A stretch of DNA of 64,000 nucleotides. It comes from Brachypterus glaber. Taxonomy: Eukaryota; Arthropoda; Insecta; Coleoptera; Kateretidae. How positions within the stretch are numbered: the first letter of the stretch is position 1; each line of letters begins with the position of its first letter. Both the position numbers and the translations under genes were made by a program. A model generated the notes under the pieces. It saw nothing but the letters and a program-made list of their open reading frames with translations. It was not told the origin of the DNA and made no database searches. Shown piece by piece: positions 22,890 through 35,320 of the stretch. The DNA lies in NCBI GenBank assembly GCA_958510825.1, contig OY294044.1, positions 43,792,100-43,856,099 on the forward strand. Reading direction: 5' to 3'.

Positions 22890-24300
22890 GACCAGTTCAT
22901 ATATTTTTTTCAGTTACATAACCAATCTGTGTATTTTTTACATTGTTAATAATGAAAACTTAGGTACATGGATTGTTTAAAGTGTATTTATGTATGTAGT
23001 GTATGTCTCACATACACCCTATGGTTATAAATATATAACTTTAGTGCTAATTTACATTTATTATGTATTTTTATTGACAATATAACAATAACCATTAACG
23101 CGATAATTAATTAATGTAACAAAATTATCAGAAATCATGTGTTTATCACCAATCAAATTAGCAGATTTTAGTCTTTCAATAACTAGGCGGGATACAGTGA
23201 TTTTTACTAAAATTGATATAAACCTATATTTGGGCACTAAAACACCTAAAAAAATCAGTTCAATAAAATCGTCAGACCCCTTTTTGGGGCCCCTAAAATC
23301 GCAGAGTAAATAAATTTTATTATATAATAAATGATTCCATAGTTTAAATATTATAAAAAATATTAATTATAATCCTCTTTACATTATTTTATCCTTAATA
23401 AAAGTACACTTCCCCATTTCCAGATATGTATTGCCTTAGGAGTACAGGGCCCAGTACAAAAAAAACATGTCTTTGCTGCAAACAAAGCTTAAAACCATTA
23501 AAATATATTTAAAAATTAAACAAATAAAGTTGAGTTTAAGAAAAAATTCACTGAAACATTAATTTTTTAGGGTTTTGCAGATTCTACTGAGTTGATATTT
23601 TCAGGTTATAATTTTAGGGCCTAAATAAAGGTTTCTATAATTGTTGGTCAAAATCTCTGGCCAAAAATGTTTTTAGCCCGACCTAATACACATTTTTACT
23701 GGTTGAACACATACAGTTTAAATATTATATTAAATTACACCAATTTATGATAAACTATACACTGAAAAATATATCTGGTTGGGGCAACCTGATGAATTGT
23801 TGAATAAGTAAAAACTATTTTTACATTTTATAGTGTGGGAGCCACATGGTTCCTGAAAAGGGTAAATAATTTGTCTTTTGAAAATGTACGGAAAAGTAAA
23901 ATATATCTATATTGAGAACTTTTAAAATATTTTATTTTTCCACTTAATGTTTTGACATAATTGTGTAGAATAGAAATACTTTGGTCACTTGATCCGGAGG
24001 CGATTTTAGGGATCCTCCTTAACAAGTCCTTGAAGGCCAAGATTGATTAATTAATATAACTTACAAGGTCCAAATTATAAAATGTATGTGCGAATTGCGC
24101 ACTGCGCAAGTACAGATACAAGTATTAGCTACTCGTCAAAAAGCGGGAATACGTCACTAAAAAGGCATAAATTACCTTAATCCCGGCCATAAAGCTTATA
24201 CATTGGGTAACCTTGTGTAATATTACTAAATGACTTTGGTTGAAGGCGAGTTATAACTAACCTAAGGTGCCCCGAGTTATAACTAACCTAGGGTTCCCCG
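22890..24300. other. Low-information AT-rich stretch
   Basis: No element ends or exon-like segments found. The minus-strand frame at 23828-24040 (LAFKDLLRRIPKIASGSSDQ at its start) looks mildly protein-like but has no ATG and I recognise nothing in it. Confidence 0.4.
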
Positions 24301-24302
24301 GT

Positions 24303-25012
24303 TTTTTTTTTTAATTTTAAATGTCTTACACCACAAAGTATGTCATTGGGGTCAGTAAATTACCACCCTATTTTTTCAGAATAAAAAAAAGTCCAAGTAA
24401 TGTAATGTAAATATGTAATGTAATGTAGGATAAAAAGGGAAGAACTTTGATTTTTTTCAATTTTTTTCATCAACAAACGACCTTTATATATATTTTTTTA
24501 TTCCTCTTGGGTCCTACAGGAATAAAAACTGTAAAAAATGTACAAAAATCGTGTAGTTTTTTTAAAAAACATTTTTTTTTCGGACACCCTGTATATAGGA
24601 TCAAATCTTTATGTATGGCTTTTAAGTTAGGACACGTGCAAATGTTACCAAAAACTTTTTGACCTGGGTAAAAAAATTGAATGTGCTTGGCTTGGATAAC
24701 ATCAAAACGTTGACTTTTCAAGGTTACAACAAGGCCGTTTGTTGATTGACAAAAAAAATGATAAAAAATCAGGGTTCTTCCCTATTTATCCTAGATCTCC
24801 ATGCTGTGGAAAACTCATTTTTATTATCTTTAATAGGCCCTAAATAAAATTAAATCTGGAGGAACGATCATTTTTTTCAAAAAACAACTGTGCGCCATCT
24901 CTAAATATTTTTTAAAAATTCTGAAAAAATAGGGTGGTAATCTACTCACCCTAATGAACAACATTGGAGGGGGTAAGACCTTTAAAATTAAAAAAAAAGT
25001 CAAAACACTCTA
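24303..25012. mobile_element. Y-family fold-back element, copy 1
   Basis: Left TTTTTTAATTTTAAATGTCT with ACCACCCTATTTTTTCAG; right CTGAAAAAATAGGGTGGTAA with AAGACCTTTAAAATTAAAAA. The inner CAACAAACGACCTTTAT pairs with AACAAGGCCGTTTGTTGA. Contains CGGACACCCTGTATATAGGA. The right 490 bases recur at 30036. Confidence 0.7.
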
Positions 25013-25254
25013 CTACCTTTGTACATAAACTTTTTGGTATACAAAAGTACTTATTGGTTGATAAATTGTGGAGGAGAACAAAATTTGAAGAGTGATTGAG
25101 CTTTTTTTTTTCATCATCTGTTTTATTAAAGGTTGTCAGATATGAATCGGTTTTTACTAAAAGAGCGATACAGTTTTATAATGGTAGAGGATAGACACAT
25201 TGATTTTTGTTGAAAGGACGTTTTTTTTTTCTTTTTTTTTTGTTTGCTGATCAG

Positions 25255-25326
25255 TACAAAGAGTACTTTGAAAACTGGCCTACAACAGATTCTAAATATC
25301 CTGACAGTGACTTTAAACCTAAATGA
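25255..25326 (+). CDS. Possible terminal exon, 23 codons after a strong acceptor-like tract
   Basis: A long pyrimidine run (from about 25219) ends in GCTGATCAG, and the following codons read YKEYFENWPTTDSKYPDSDFKPK then TGA. The peptide is compositionally protein-like, rich in acidic and aromatic residues, in a region otherwise of poly-T and poly-A runs. No upstream exon is seen. It may be a fossil exon; function unknown. Confidence 0.2.
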   Translation, partial: YKEYFENWPTTDSKYPDSDFKPK

Positions 25327-26051
25327 GATGGCGAAGAAAATTAGCTGTTTTGTAATGTTCTCATTTTCTTCGATTTTTGTTAAAAGGGCGTTTTTTTACA
25401 AATAGGGATTTAATCACATAAAAATGGCTCTTCCAACTTATATGAAAATTTTACTATATATTAAATACTAGGTTTACTCTAAAAAAAAGTGTTCTTGAAT
25501 TTTTTTTCTAAAATAAAAAAATAGGAAGTTCTTTTTTAATTTCCCAAAAGCTTTACTTTAATGACGTACGCCCTTTTAGCAAAGCTGATTCATATGTAGT
25601 TTGGACGTTTTGGCAAACAAATTCTGGATAAGTTGGCAAAGTTTAAAGAGTGGTGACCTTTTTTTAGTGAGCAGTCCCGTCCCTGAACGTATTTAGTATC
25701 TGGATATGCCCTTAGAAGTAAGGTTTACCTTAGGACATCGATTTATTAAATTTTCATTCCCATTTGGTTAACCTAATTAGAATTTTGCAGCAAGCTGCTG
25801 CTAAATGGAGTAAATCTAACATTTACTATTATCGTGATAAACAATAGATGTGATTAATACTCAAACTATCTTAATGGCACTAGAATATGTATTCTCGGCT
25901 AGGTTTTCACTAAGTAAAGCTTCAGATATCATTAGGAACGAGTGGGCATAAATTTCCTATCAAAAGTTTCATCGTACAGTAAGTTACATGATAAACAGAA
26001 AATTAGGTGTAATAAAATAGCACCTGCCCACAAAAAAAAATTAATGTCAAC

Positions 26052-26510
26052 TACTCTTAATCAGACTATATTTTTCTTTTGGGCGTTGAAAACGAATTTG
26101 ACATTAAAAAAACTCGCTAACCTCCAAAGAGCCTTGCTCTCTTCTTATGTAAAAGTGGTTTCAGTAAGATTTGGCAGGATTTTGGATTTTATAGTTTTCG
26201 ACATCCCGATCAAAAGTGTCCAAGGGCAAGTCCCAAAAGTTTAGGTGCTAGAGCTGAAAATCTCGGGATTCAAGGTGAAGTGGTCTTATGGAAAAGTCGA
26301 TTCGGTCAGATTTTGTATAGCCCATGACTTTCTTTCTTTCCCAAAATTCAATGGTTTAGGTGTGAGAGAATTTTTAAGATCTCGAGCAAGCTCGTCCAGT
26401 ATTCTTTTTTGCAGTTTTTGGCATAGGCAAGCTTTTTCATTGTCAATTTCGTTTTCAGCGCACAAAAATAAGTAAGGAAAATATAGTTTGGTTAAGAGTA
26501 ATATACTTAT
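26052..26510. mobile_element. 459-bp fold-back MITE TACTCTTAATCAGAC
   Basis: TACTCTTAATCAGACTATAT, GCGTTGAAAACGAATTTGAC on the left; GTCAATTTCGTTTTCAGCGC, ATATAGTTTGGTTAAGAGTA on the right. Both arms read TLNQTIF in opposite directions, and this explains the 60-100-codon open frames here; they are not genes. Confidence 0.75.
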
Positions 26511-28129
26511 TTTTTATTTTATTTTTTTGTGGACCTCTGTGCCTTTGTTGAACGAGGTAATAGGCTCGCACAAAGGCAATTCCAGCAACGCATTTTCGAC
26601 AACTGTGCACTGCAGTGCAATAACAATGAAGGGCAATTAAACGATGCAGTGCATTGTAAACCATAATTTTTTACATGATCAAGATACAAAAATTTTGCGC
26701 TACAATTAAAAAAAAAATATTATTGCTATTATTTCAAATTATTCTTAAGGTTGCATAATTATCTGTCAAGTTATTGACATAAACACGCCATGCTATCAAT
26801 AAACCGAATGTTTTTATTTTTCGGGACAGCTGTAATTCTTTTATTTTTCTAAAAAATGAGTACCTAGTGAATATATTTACGAGTAGCGGAGTTTAAAATT
26901 GCCTTTGAAAACAATATTATAATAACATGACTTAAAAATCAATAGCTGCGTTTTTAAAATAAGGACGTTGTTAGATATAATTTAAAAGCTCAAGAACATC
27001 GTACTCTTTTATAATAATTTTGTGATACCACAGATGTTGCTTAAATTTTGATATGTTATTCTACGCATTTGGGGCAACATCTTAGCAAATTATTTACTCC
27101 AGCATGAAAGCCGTTTTTCTGTAGCAGATTTATAAAAACTGACACATTTTCTGATTAATTACATGACATGTTTGTCGCATAAAAGTCAGTATAATCAGGT
27201 AAACTATACTACTTAAAGCTAACACTAGATGAAAGTTGTAGGTAAACTCGGCGCATTATCTATCTGAGTAACAAATTGGATCAAGGAAGCTATGATTAGT
27301 GGTTTAAAAATGACTTTTAGTTATATTTTTGTTGCCCATTGTGCTTTTGATCATTTTTAACATTTAGGTTAATATGAGTGTCATTTCACGTCTAACAAAT
27401 AATAACAAAATCGTTTTAAAAAGTTAAAGTTTGTTCAAATTTATAATAAAAGTAAGTTTTTATTCATAATGTGCTATTAAAATAAAATGTTTCATTACCT
27501 GAATAAAATTATGGACCAGTATTATTTTAACAAAAAAAAAATCTGTTACAGCGTTTACTTTAAAATTTTATAAAGCACTGCATTATATTGCTTCATTTTA
27601 GCAAAATATTTATAGATTGATGCTTTAGTTTTCTTTCTAAGAACTTTTCTTGTTATTTATTCTTGCTAAAGCAAATTATTTGTTTTTTTTATAAATAACG
27701 TTTCGATTGACAATAAATTTAAAACAAGATAGCAACCTTACATAGGGAACTAAATTTATTGTGCCAACCATACAACAAGAAACAAATGAACACAACTCAG
27801 ATAGATAATGTGCGGAGTTTACACATTCACATTCACATTGTGTGAAGCCATACCTATCTTAGTTTATAATACTATACTATACTATTAATACTATACTATA
27901 GTGATCGGGAATAGGGAGTTATTTGCAGTGCACTGGTCAATCTAATAAAATTGAGAATTTTAAATTGGTATGCATACCACATATATGTGGAACAAAGTTA
28001 TTTTATTTTATTAAAATATAAAAACCTTGAAAATGAAAATTTTTAATAAAACATTGTAAAATACAAAAATGTAAAAATATAAATAAAATAAAATCCTTAT
28101 TATGAATTATGAAAAAAAATCAATCCTTC

Positions 28130-28560
28130 GGTCGGTCGCTCTGCCTGTCGGTCTGTCTGTCAGTCTGGATCTCTTAAATAAATGCGCGTAGAGACTTGAC
28201 ATTTAGACCAGATGTTCTTTTCATAGATAACTCGGACGAGTTCGTCCGGAGAGGGAAGGACTAGGAGGAAAAGAGAAAAAAAATATCGCTCGTTCGAGAC
28301 GGTTGGTTTCTTTTTGTAATTCTCCAGGTTTATATCTTTGTGTCCCACTCCATAAAAATTCCGATTCATATGTTTTCAAAAATATAAAATTTATATTTAA
28401 TGTATCTACTGAATCTTTAACACTTTTTAACAGTTTAGTACCAGGATATCGCACGCCTCCTTCCGTTGGTATTGCTGCCCGGTTATTTTTAATTTGTATA
28501 ACCTGTAAAACACATAGGCTCAATTACCAGAAGAAAAAATATAAGTTGTGACCCACGTCG
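28130..28560. repeat. Possible non-LTR retroelement tail
   Basis: GTCGGTCTGTCTGTCAGTCT, then GAGACTTGACATTTAGACCA, TAGATAACTCGGACGAG: the 'CTGTCTGT ... acttgaaattt.g.c .. ataactcg' layout is frequent in insect LINE tails. The open frames through it have no recognisable domain. Confidence 0.35.
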
Positions 28561-28675
28561 CTTTTAAGTTGTACAAGTCGGGAGTTAAAAAAGAACATAA
28601 AATGAAGGGCTGTATAGTATATTCTGTGCATAATGCATATTCCGAACGAGTGGATGTTTGTCACCCGAGCCGCGA

Positions 28676-28795
28676 GATGTTGTTGAGTAGAGATGTTCTT
28701 GACTAGACATGTTCTTGAGTATACATATTCTTGAGTAAACATGTTCCTATTAGAGATCTTGCGGAGTAGACAAGTATTGAGTAGAGATGTTGTTA
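28676..28795 (+). repeat. Tandem GAGTA(G/A)ACATGTTCTT units, about 19-20 bp
   Basis: Six imperfect units: GATGTTGTTGAGTA, GATGTTCTTGACTA, CATGTTCTTGAGTA, CATATTCTTGAGTA, CATGTTCCTATTAG and a more diverged tail. Confidence 0.7.
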
Positions 28796-29004
28796 TGCCG
28801 CCTGTTTTATATTATTTTTATTTATATTATATACATGTGTTACTCCCATTCGCAACTAAACATAGCCTTGTGTTGGGAGTAATCAGCTCGGGTGCGAGCT
28901 CTATGAAGTTTCGAAAATTAATTTCTTCGGAAAACTAGTTCATCTTCCATGTTTTTTGTACATTTACTCTTCTGTACACTATTTTCATCGTTGCAATATA
29001 TCAG

Positions 29005-29345
29005 TTTTCGTACGACCTAGTGTACACGAAATAAATAAAAATGCATGTTCACTATATATTCTCGTTAGGATATTTTTCTATAGGACGAGTATATAGTGCA
29101 TATTTGAATGTAAAGACAACTATGCACACTCGTTTATCCAAACGATTACATATAGCTTGAATTTTGACAAAAGTCATTTGACGTTTATAAAATTTAGAAA
29201 TGTCAAAATAAACACAGGTAATAGTTATAGTTTATTTCTTGCAAAATATTACATAGACTCTTTAAAATATACATTTTTAAAGAGTCTAGATTGAAGATCG
29301 AAAGAAAAATGTTGTTCGCAACTCGTTTGCGACAAGTCCTTAGTT
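29005..29345 (+). repeat. U-family dispersed repeat, copy 1
   Basis: TTTCGTACGACCTAGTGTAC, GTTCACTATATATTCTCGTT, CAACTATGCACA, ACAAAAGTCATTTGACG, AATGTTGTTCGCAACTCGTT and GCGACAAGTCCTTAG match 51309-51765 in order. ACTATATATTCTCGT / ACGAGTATATAGT forms an internal hairpin. Non-coding. Confidence 0.75.
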
Positions 29346-29715
29346 TACTCGAATGATTTTTTGACTTCGCTTCGCGTCGTCAAAAAAACTTTATTTTAAA
29401 TAAATCGGTCCATATCAAAATTTAAACAATATCTGTGGTATCACAGAATCATTATAAAAGAGTACGAAGTTCTTTATTTAAAAATATAATTTTTACCTTA
29501 TTTCATCGTAAAACAGTTACAAGATTTCTTTATTTAGCCAGTGTCACTTTTGATATTTACCTGCTTACTTGCCACATACATTTCTTGCTGAAACATTAAA
29601 AATACGTTTTGAATTTTAGCATCTCTAAGATGTGGCCGGGTGAGGGTTCCTGAAAACTAAACTGAAAACTAATAAGGGCGCCAAGTTACAATCTGGAACC
29701 AAATTAAACGGATAA

Positions 29716-29967
29716 TTTTTTAATGTTTTTATCAACCAATCATTTAAAAGTGACAGTACTCAGTACATACAATCCAAGAAAAATGTTCAAAAATTAAAAG
29801 TGGTAAACGACGCCGCAGAGCGTGGGGTGGCACTCATACAAACCTATAATAATCTTTTAACAAATCAAGAGGATCAAACACAATTTCTGTTGCAAGTTAT
29901 GGAACAACATAGAATAAATTTTCCAAATTCAAAAAAATCTACTTTATTACTGGGGCATTCAAAGTAG
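29716..29967 (+). pseudogene. Orphan coding fragment with KVVNDAAERGVALIQ motif
   Basis: An 83-codon stretch without ATG is open from a stop at 29713 to a TAG at 29965. From about codon 28 its composition is clearly protein-like: LKVVNDAAERGVALIQ, TYNNLLTNQEDQTQFLL, QVMEQHRINFPNSKKSTL. Third positions vary and hydrophobic and charged residues alternate as in a helical protein. I have a memory of the VVND.AERGV..I..YN....K.E.Q...LLQVV...R...P...K.TL pattern near the C-terminus of repeated uncharacterised insect genes, but cannot name the family. No upstream exon is evident; a possible acceptor (CTCAG|TACATAC) precedes it. It may be a terminal exon, a processed copy or a transposon remnant. Confidence 0.5.
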
Positions 29968-30035
29968 ATTTAAAAGATTTGAAAAATGTATTCTTTGTTG
30001 TACTATACTTTGTTGTTCGATGTGGGCCCTAAAAG

Positions 30036-30508
30036 AATGAAAAGTGTAAAAATCTAGAAAAGTTGTGTAATTTTGTTAAAAAACATTTTTTTTTCGTGCA
30101 CCCTGTATATAGGATCAAATATTTATATATGGCTTTTAAGTCAGGACACATTTAGGTATTACAAAAAAAATTTTGACCGGGGTGAAAAAATTGAATGTGC
30201 TATTCCTAGCACCCTAAATTAGGGATAACATCAAAATTTTAACTTTTCTAGGTCACAACAAGGCCGTTTGTTGATGAAAAAATTTGAAAAAAATCAGGGT
30301 TCTTCCTTATTTATCCTAGATCTCCGTACTGTGCAAAAAGCATTTTTATTTATCTTTAATAGGCCCTAAAAAAAATTTAATCTGGAGAAACGATTATTTT
30401 TGCAATTTAAATTCTGAAAAAATAGCGTGGTAATCTACTCACCCCAATGAACAACTTTGGGGGGTAAGACCTTAAAAATTCAAAAAAAAGTCAAAACTCT
30501 GGGCACCC
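30036..30508. mobile_element. Y-family element, copy 2, left part missing
   Basis: AAAAAACATTTTTTTTTCGT, CACCCTGTATATAGGATCAA, GGCCGTTTGTTGATG, TTTATCCTAGATCTCC and GTAATCTACTCACCCCAATG match 24522-25010 at roughly 85% by eye. An extra TAGCACCCTAAATTAGGG is inserted near 30205. Confidence 0.75.
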
Positions 30509-30509
30509 T

Positions 30510-31550
30510 AATATCCATCCAATATATTTAATCAAATGAAGTTGTCTTTTATAATGATATATTTTAATAATAATACAGAAGCAAATATGCTTAAGAATAA
30601 TGCATATGCACTATGCATATGTACTTTGCCAAAATATTGGGCATATTTATAATTCTAATCAATAAATATAAAAACCCTTGGTGCACCATGCTTTACATAT
30701 ATAAATAAATATATAATAAACATTAAAATAACCTATTAAACGCTATCATATTTCAGAATCAAAATATGGGGAAAGACTAGAGCGCGTGTTAATTATTCAA
30801 GCAAATAATTACTAAAAATATTACTAATCATTAACTAAAAGTTTACTAACTAAATCACATAATAATTTTAATAATATATTCTTTATTAAATTAAGTTTGC
30901 TAGAGTAGCCCTAAGTAAATGGACACAACTGAAACACAAAGGCGACACGATCGCAATGCGGCTAAAAGACGCGTAGCGATTTTAGACTAAAATCGGATTT
31001 GTGGCGAGTAATTTAATAACTAATAGTTCTAGGTAAATTAAGTTTATTTTAAAAAATCTTTGAAAAAATAACTTATGTTATTTTTGGCCTTCATGTTGTG
31101 TCGATTTTTTTTTCATGTATATGAAATTCTTGCTCGATTCTCTCTTATATATCAATAGAACTCATTTAAATTGCGAAATAGATAAAAGTGTATTTCGTGA
31201 ACTGTCTATTGAACAAGTTTCTATAAGTAAGAACATTATCTAGAATCTAGTTTCATTTCCCTTGTTACAGAACTAAAATTTTGAAGCAATTTAAAATTCC
31301 AGAATAAAAGAAACTATGATTTCCAATATTTTCCTCATTTACTGGATGTTTTTACTGTAAAGTACGTGCGGACCTAATGACTTGCCAGAATATATTTATT
31401 TATTTATTTATAATGTGAAGTGTGGCACACGAATCTGTGATACTGTCACAGTGTGACAAAAAGTCAAAGAAATGCGGCAGAAAATTAAAATCGGAAGTTC
31501 CCTGATTAAAAATTTAAAATAAATTTTAATCAATTAACTACCATCAAGTA
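30510..31550. other. AT-rich stretch without gene
   Basis: Contains a short GC-richer piece, ACACGATCGCAATGCGGCTA, and an imperfect palindrome GCGATTTTAGACTAAAATCG near 30978. Nothing else recognised. Confidence 0.4.
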
Positions 31551-32688
31551 TACAGGGTGTATTTGAAATAGGGTCGGAAATTTTAACAGGTGATTTTACA
31601 TGATAAAATATGACAAAAAGTTCCTATAAACATATGTCTAAAAATGCGTCATAAGGGAGCTACGCCCCTTTGAAATTGGCTAAAAAAATCGGTTTTTATT
31701 TAATAACTTAGGAACCCTTTGAGATATATTAACGAGGTTTTGCACGTGAATTAATCCTAATAAGGCCCATCTTTGTATGTCATTTTCACGTACTTACTTA
31801 AACCAGAGGTGTGCGAAACGGGGGGGCCTTATCAGTTTTTTGTCCCAAACTTTTTTCTGTGTAACTTTTTTGCAATTTTATTTTTGAAATATGATTCCTC
31901 AGGTCAAGATACATAAAAAAAGGTACTCTTGTTGTAATACTGTAGGATTAACCGTTTTCGAGAAAAGTTCATTTGAAGGTGAAATTTCACGGTTCGAGGA
32001 CGAAAAATTAAATACTAAAATGTCGAAAATCAAAATTTTAATGATGCAATGTTATTCTACATCAAAAACTAAGAAAAAAAGTTTCTATACATGTAGGTCG
32101 AAAAAACGCTTTTAAAGCTACCATAGCCCTTTAAAAATGGTGCATATTTAGTGGACCATTAGGATTGATTTTTGGAAGTATCTGTATATGAAGTTTTTTT
32201 CTTAGTTTTTAATGTATATTCGCCCTGCATCATTAAAATTTTGGTTTTCAACATTTTAGTATTTAATTTTTTGTCCTCGAACCGTGGAATTTCACATTCA
32301 AATGAATTTTTCTCGAAAACGGTTAATCCTACAGTATTACAACAAGCGTACCTTTTTTATGTATTTTGACCTGAGAAATCATATTTCAACAATAAAATTG
32401 CAAAAAAGTTACACAGAAAAAAGTTTGGGACAAAAAACTGATAAGCCCCCCCCCCCCCGTTTCGCACACCCCTGGTTGAAATAAGTACATGAAAATAACA
32501 CATAAAAACGGGCCTTGATAGGATTAGTTGACGTGCCAAACCTCGTTGATATATCTCAAAGGGTTCCTGAGTTATTAAATAAAAACCGATTTTTTTAGCC
32601 ACTTTCAAAGGGGCGTAGCTCCCTTTTGACGCATTTTCAGACATATGTCTGTTAAAATTTTCGACCCTATTTCAAATACACCGTGTAC
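31551..32688. mobile_element. 1.14-kb fold-back MITE TACAGGGTGTATTTG
   Basis: The two halves mirror each other almost to the centre: TACAGGGTGTATTTGAAATA, GGGAGCTACGCCCCTTTGAA, TTTGAGATATATTAACGAGG, TGTGCGAAACGGGGG against CCCCCGTTTCGCACACC, CCTCGTTGATATATCTCAAA, TTCAAAGGGGCGTAGCTCCC, TATTTCAAATACACCGTGTA. The spacer is about 32080-32190. TA at both ends. All open frames inside are mirror by-products. Confidence 0.88.
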
Positions 32689-33192
32689 AATAAATTATAT
32701 AACAGTATTCATTTTATTCTATTCTACAGTATTTTCGAGTTAAGTTTTATGTGGAATTATTTCACTTTTCAGATCCGTATGGCAATTTTTAGTTTCTATA
32801 GCTTGGGACGTTAGTTTTAGGATGATATTATGCTGCAATATTATGTCGTAAAATTTAAAACCATAAAATATATATTGAATGTATAGACATTTGGAGAATT
32901 TCTGTAATAAATTTTGATTAAAACAGTCTGGATTTAGTTAAATGTGGCCCTGTTAATTTTGATTAAAACCATATTCGTGCAATATAAAACGTTAATTTTA
33001 GGTTTATTTAGGAAATAAAAGATTTTAATTAAATATTTTAAAAATGAATTTATCCAATCATTATAATTATAATCCAGTGCCTTAATTTTATCTTAAAAAT
33101 AAGTATAAATTGTAAATTTAAATAAAATATAAATACTTTATGAGAAGATACAACAGGAAGTAAGTAACAAAAGTTCTATTTAAATAGAACTA

Positions 33193-34152
33193 TACAGGGT
33201 GTCCCAGATAGTTTCCAAAATTTCTTAGGGGGATCAAATCTCGTCAAAATAATGGCACAAGTTCATATAAAATTTTTGGCTTCGGCCCCCTTACTCTGAG
33301 TTATTTGCCCCCCAAGATGTATTATAAAAATAAATTTTTTTGGATAAATTTTTTAATTTTTAACATTTGATAACATTTTTTTTATGGTTGTTTAAAGAAA
33401 ACTAATGCGCATCAAATGTTTTTAATAGAAGTTTCGAAAGTTATCAGAATAGTCAGGGGCGGACTTCCGTTATGGTTACAAACCCCTACGTTTTTTAGGG
33501 TTACAAATTATAGACTTCTGATTACTTTTTTTACATTATATGAGTAATTTTGATCAAAAAGTACTCTATGCAACATTTGATAAAATGAAGCGTTTCCAAG
33601 AAAAAGGCACTTTTTTTAATCCAAAGGCAGGAGGACCGTAAAAAAATATTTTTATATTTTTTTAAAAATCCTATAAATTATTTAAAAAATGTTCGTATCT
33701 TAACAAAATTAAATGAAAACTTCATATGAAATTTTCTACTACGGCCCTCCTCCTTTGAGATATTCTCCCCTTAGTTTTGATTTTTATTTTTTATCTGAAT
33801 ATCTCAAAGGAAGAGGCTTTAGTCAAAATTTTCATAAAAACTTTTTTTTTTAATTTTGATGGGATACAAACATTTTTAAAATAATTTATAGTATTTTTAA
33901 AATAATATAAAAATATTTTTTACGGCCTTCCTGCTTTTGGATTAAAGAAGTCCAAACAAACCTGAAAAAATTGTTAAAAAATATATTAAAAAGGAAAAAA
34001 GTTATCCAAAATATTTGATCTTTCTATTTTATCTTAAAGGGCAAGTATTTCAGAGTAGGGCGGCCGTAGCCAAAAAAAATTACATGAACTTATGGCATTA
34101 TATTGACGAGATACTCCTAAAAGATTTTGGAAATATTCTGGGACACCCTGTA
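33193..34152. mobile_element. 0.96-kb fold-back MITE TACAGGGTGTCCCAGA
   Basis: TACAGGGTGTCCCAGATAGT, TTAGGGGGATCAAATCTCGT, CACAAGTTCATATAA against TTATGGCATTATATTGACGA, AAAGATTTTGGAAATATTCT, GGGACACCCTGTA. Inner parts with CCTTTTTCTTGG / AAAGGAGG repeats also pair. Flanked by TATA. Non-autonomous, of the CAGGGTG type common in insects. Confidence 0.85.
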
Positions 34153-34294
34153 TATATGAACATATATGAACAGACAGTTCATAACTGTTGTGGCCACAGA
34201 AATTGCAAAAGTATTATTACTAATCACATATTTTCCAGTTTGAAAATTCATTCATGGTTCTGAACGTCTGTACTTCTTATAGTGAAGTGGTTTA

Positions 34295-34574
34295 TTATAA
34301 AATAATTAAAAAAGGCTTATAATCGACTTCACGTTAATTTTATTATTGAAAACAATTAGTGTGACCGCGGTTTCGCTATAATAGATATAGCATCTACGGA
34401 CTTAAATACATATAATGGGACATCTTTATGACCAGAATGTTAAAGATGTCCCATTATATATATTTAAGTCCGTAGATGCTATATCTATTATAGCGAAACC
34501 GCGGTCACACTAATTGTTTTTAATAATAAAATTAACGTGAAGTCGATTATAAGCCTTTTTTAATTATTTTATAA
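34295..34574. repeat. Near-perfect 280-bp palindrome (134-bp arms, 12-base loop)
   Basis: The left arm 34295-34428 (TTATAAAATAATTAAAAAAG ... GGGACATCTTTA) and right arm 34441-34574 (TAAAGATGTCCC ... TTATTTTATAA) differ at only two positions that I find (a G/A in ATTATTGAAAAC and a C/T in AAATACATATAA). Loop TGACCAGAATGT. The symmetry is far higher than in other fold-back elements here. It would transcribe to one long duplex hairpin. Confidence 0.9.
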
Positions 34575-34579
34575 TCACA

Positions 34580-35300
34580 TATTTGTTTAATTAGGTATAA
34601 TTTGAATTAAAGAATAACTTTACAAAAATAACAAAAATTGTAGATCAATAATTTTTTCTATTCAAACTTTAAAAACTTTACCTGAGACACATTTCATTTG
34701 ACAAAGGAAAAATAACGAATTATTTTGGATTATATACAGTTTTGATAAATGTGTTTGTTAAATTGTGCAGTAGAGAAAAAAGCTTAAAACACCCTCTACA
34801 AAATGTTCACTACTTTTCAAGGAAAAATCTTATAAATATTTCTTGTACAATATTGTTCACAAGTTGTTTTGCCTGGTCTCAATTCCTTGTAAAACAAAAA
34901 GTTACAATTGACAAAGTTTTCAAAAGCATTCAGGTATACCTACCCATTTAAACAAAAAGAACTTGTAATTCTAAAGATCTTAATGGCTAAAAGTTTTAAC
35001 CGATTCATCAAAGAACTTTGGGAAACTTGAGAAAACTGTTTGAAAAATTATAATGTTTATTGCTTATATTTACAAGTAAACAAAGTACGATAAGCTGAAA
35101 AAAAAAATAAATCTTATACTTTAAAGTTTTTAAATTGTGATACTCAATTTTTTCTGCAAAAGTTTTTCGAGGCAAACAAAAATAAAACAACCCGTGCATA
35201 TACGTAATGATTTGATTCCATAGTTGTCATGGTATATTACGTTTTCTCTTAATATACTTCCCAAAATAAAATTAAAGTGGAAAGTGGATAAAGGTGTTAC
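34580..35300. other. AT-rich stretch without gene
   Basis: Open frames at 34742-34951 and 35008-35199 have no recognised features. No repeat boundary is seen. Confidence 0.4.
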
Positions 35301-35320
35301 ACACTGATGAAGATATTTGT

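Larger units (their letters stand above)
26990..29475. mobile_element. Pair of 65-bp inverted repeats 2.4 kb apart
   Basis: Left 26990-27055: AAGAACATCGTACTCTTTTA, TAATTTTGTGATACCACAGA, AAATTTTGATATG. Right 29408-29475: CATATCAAAATTTAAACAAT, TCTGTGGTATCACAGAATCA, TAAAAGAGTACGAAGTTCTT. No transposase lies between; the interior holds a second 28-bp inverted pair (GTAAACTCGGCGCATTATCT at 27243, AGATAATGTGCGGAGTTTAC at about 27804) and the U repeat. Either a large non-autonomous element or two copies in opposite directions. Confidence 0.5.

Noticed and set aside
31891..32644. Overlapping frames on both strands
   Set aside because: Mirror translations of the two arms of a fold-back MITE.
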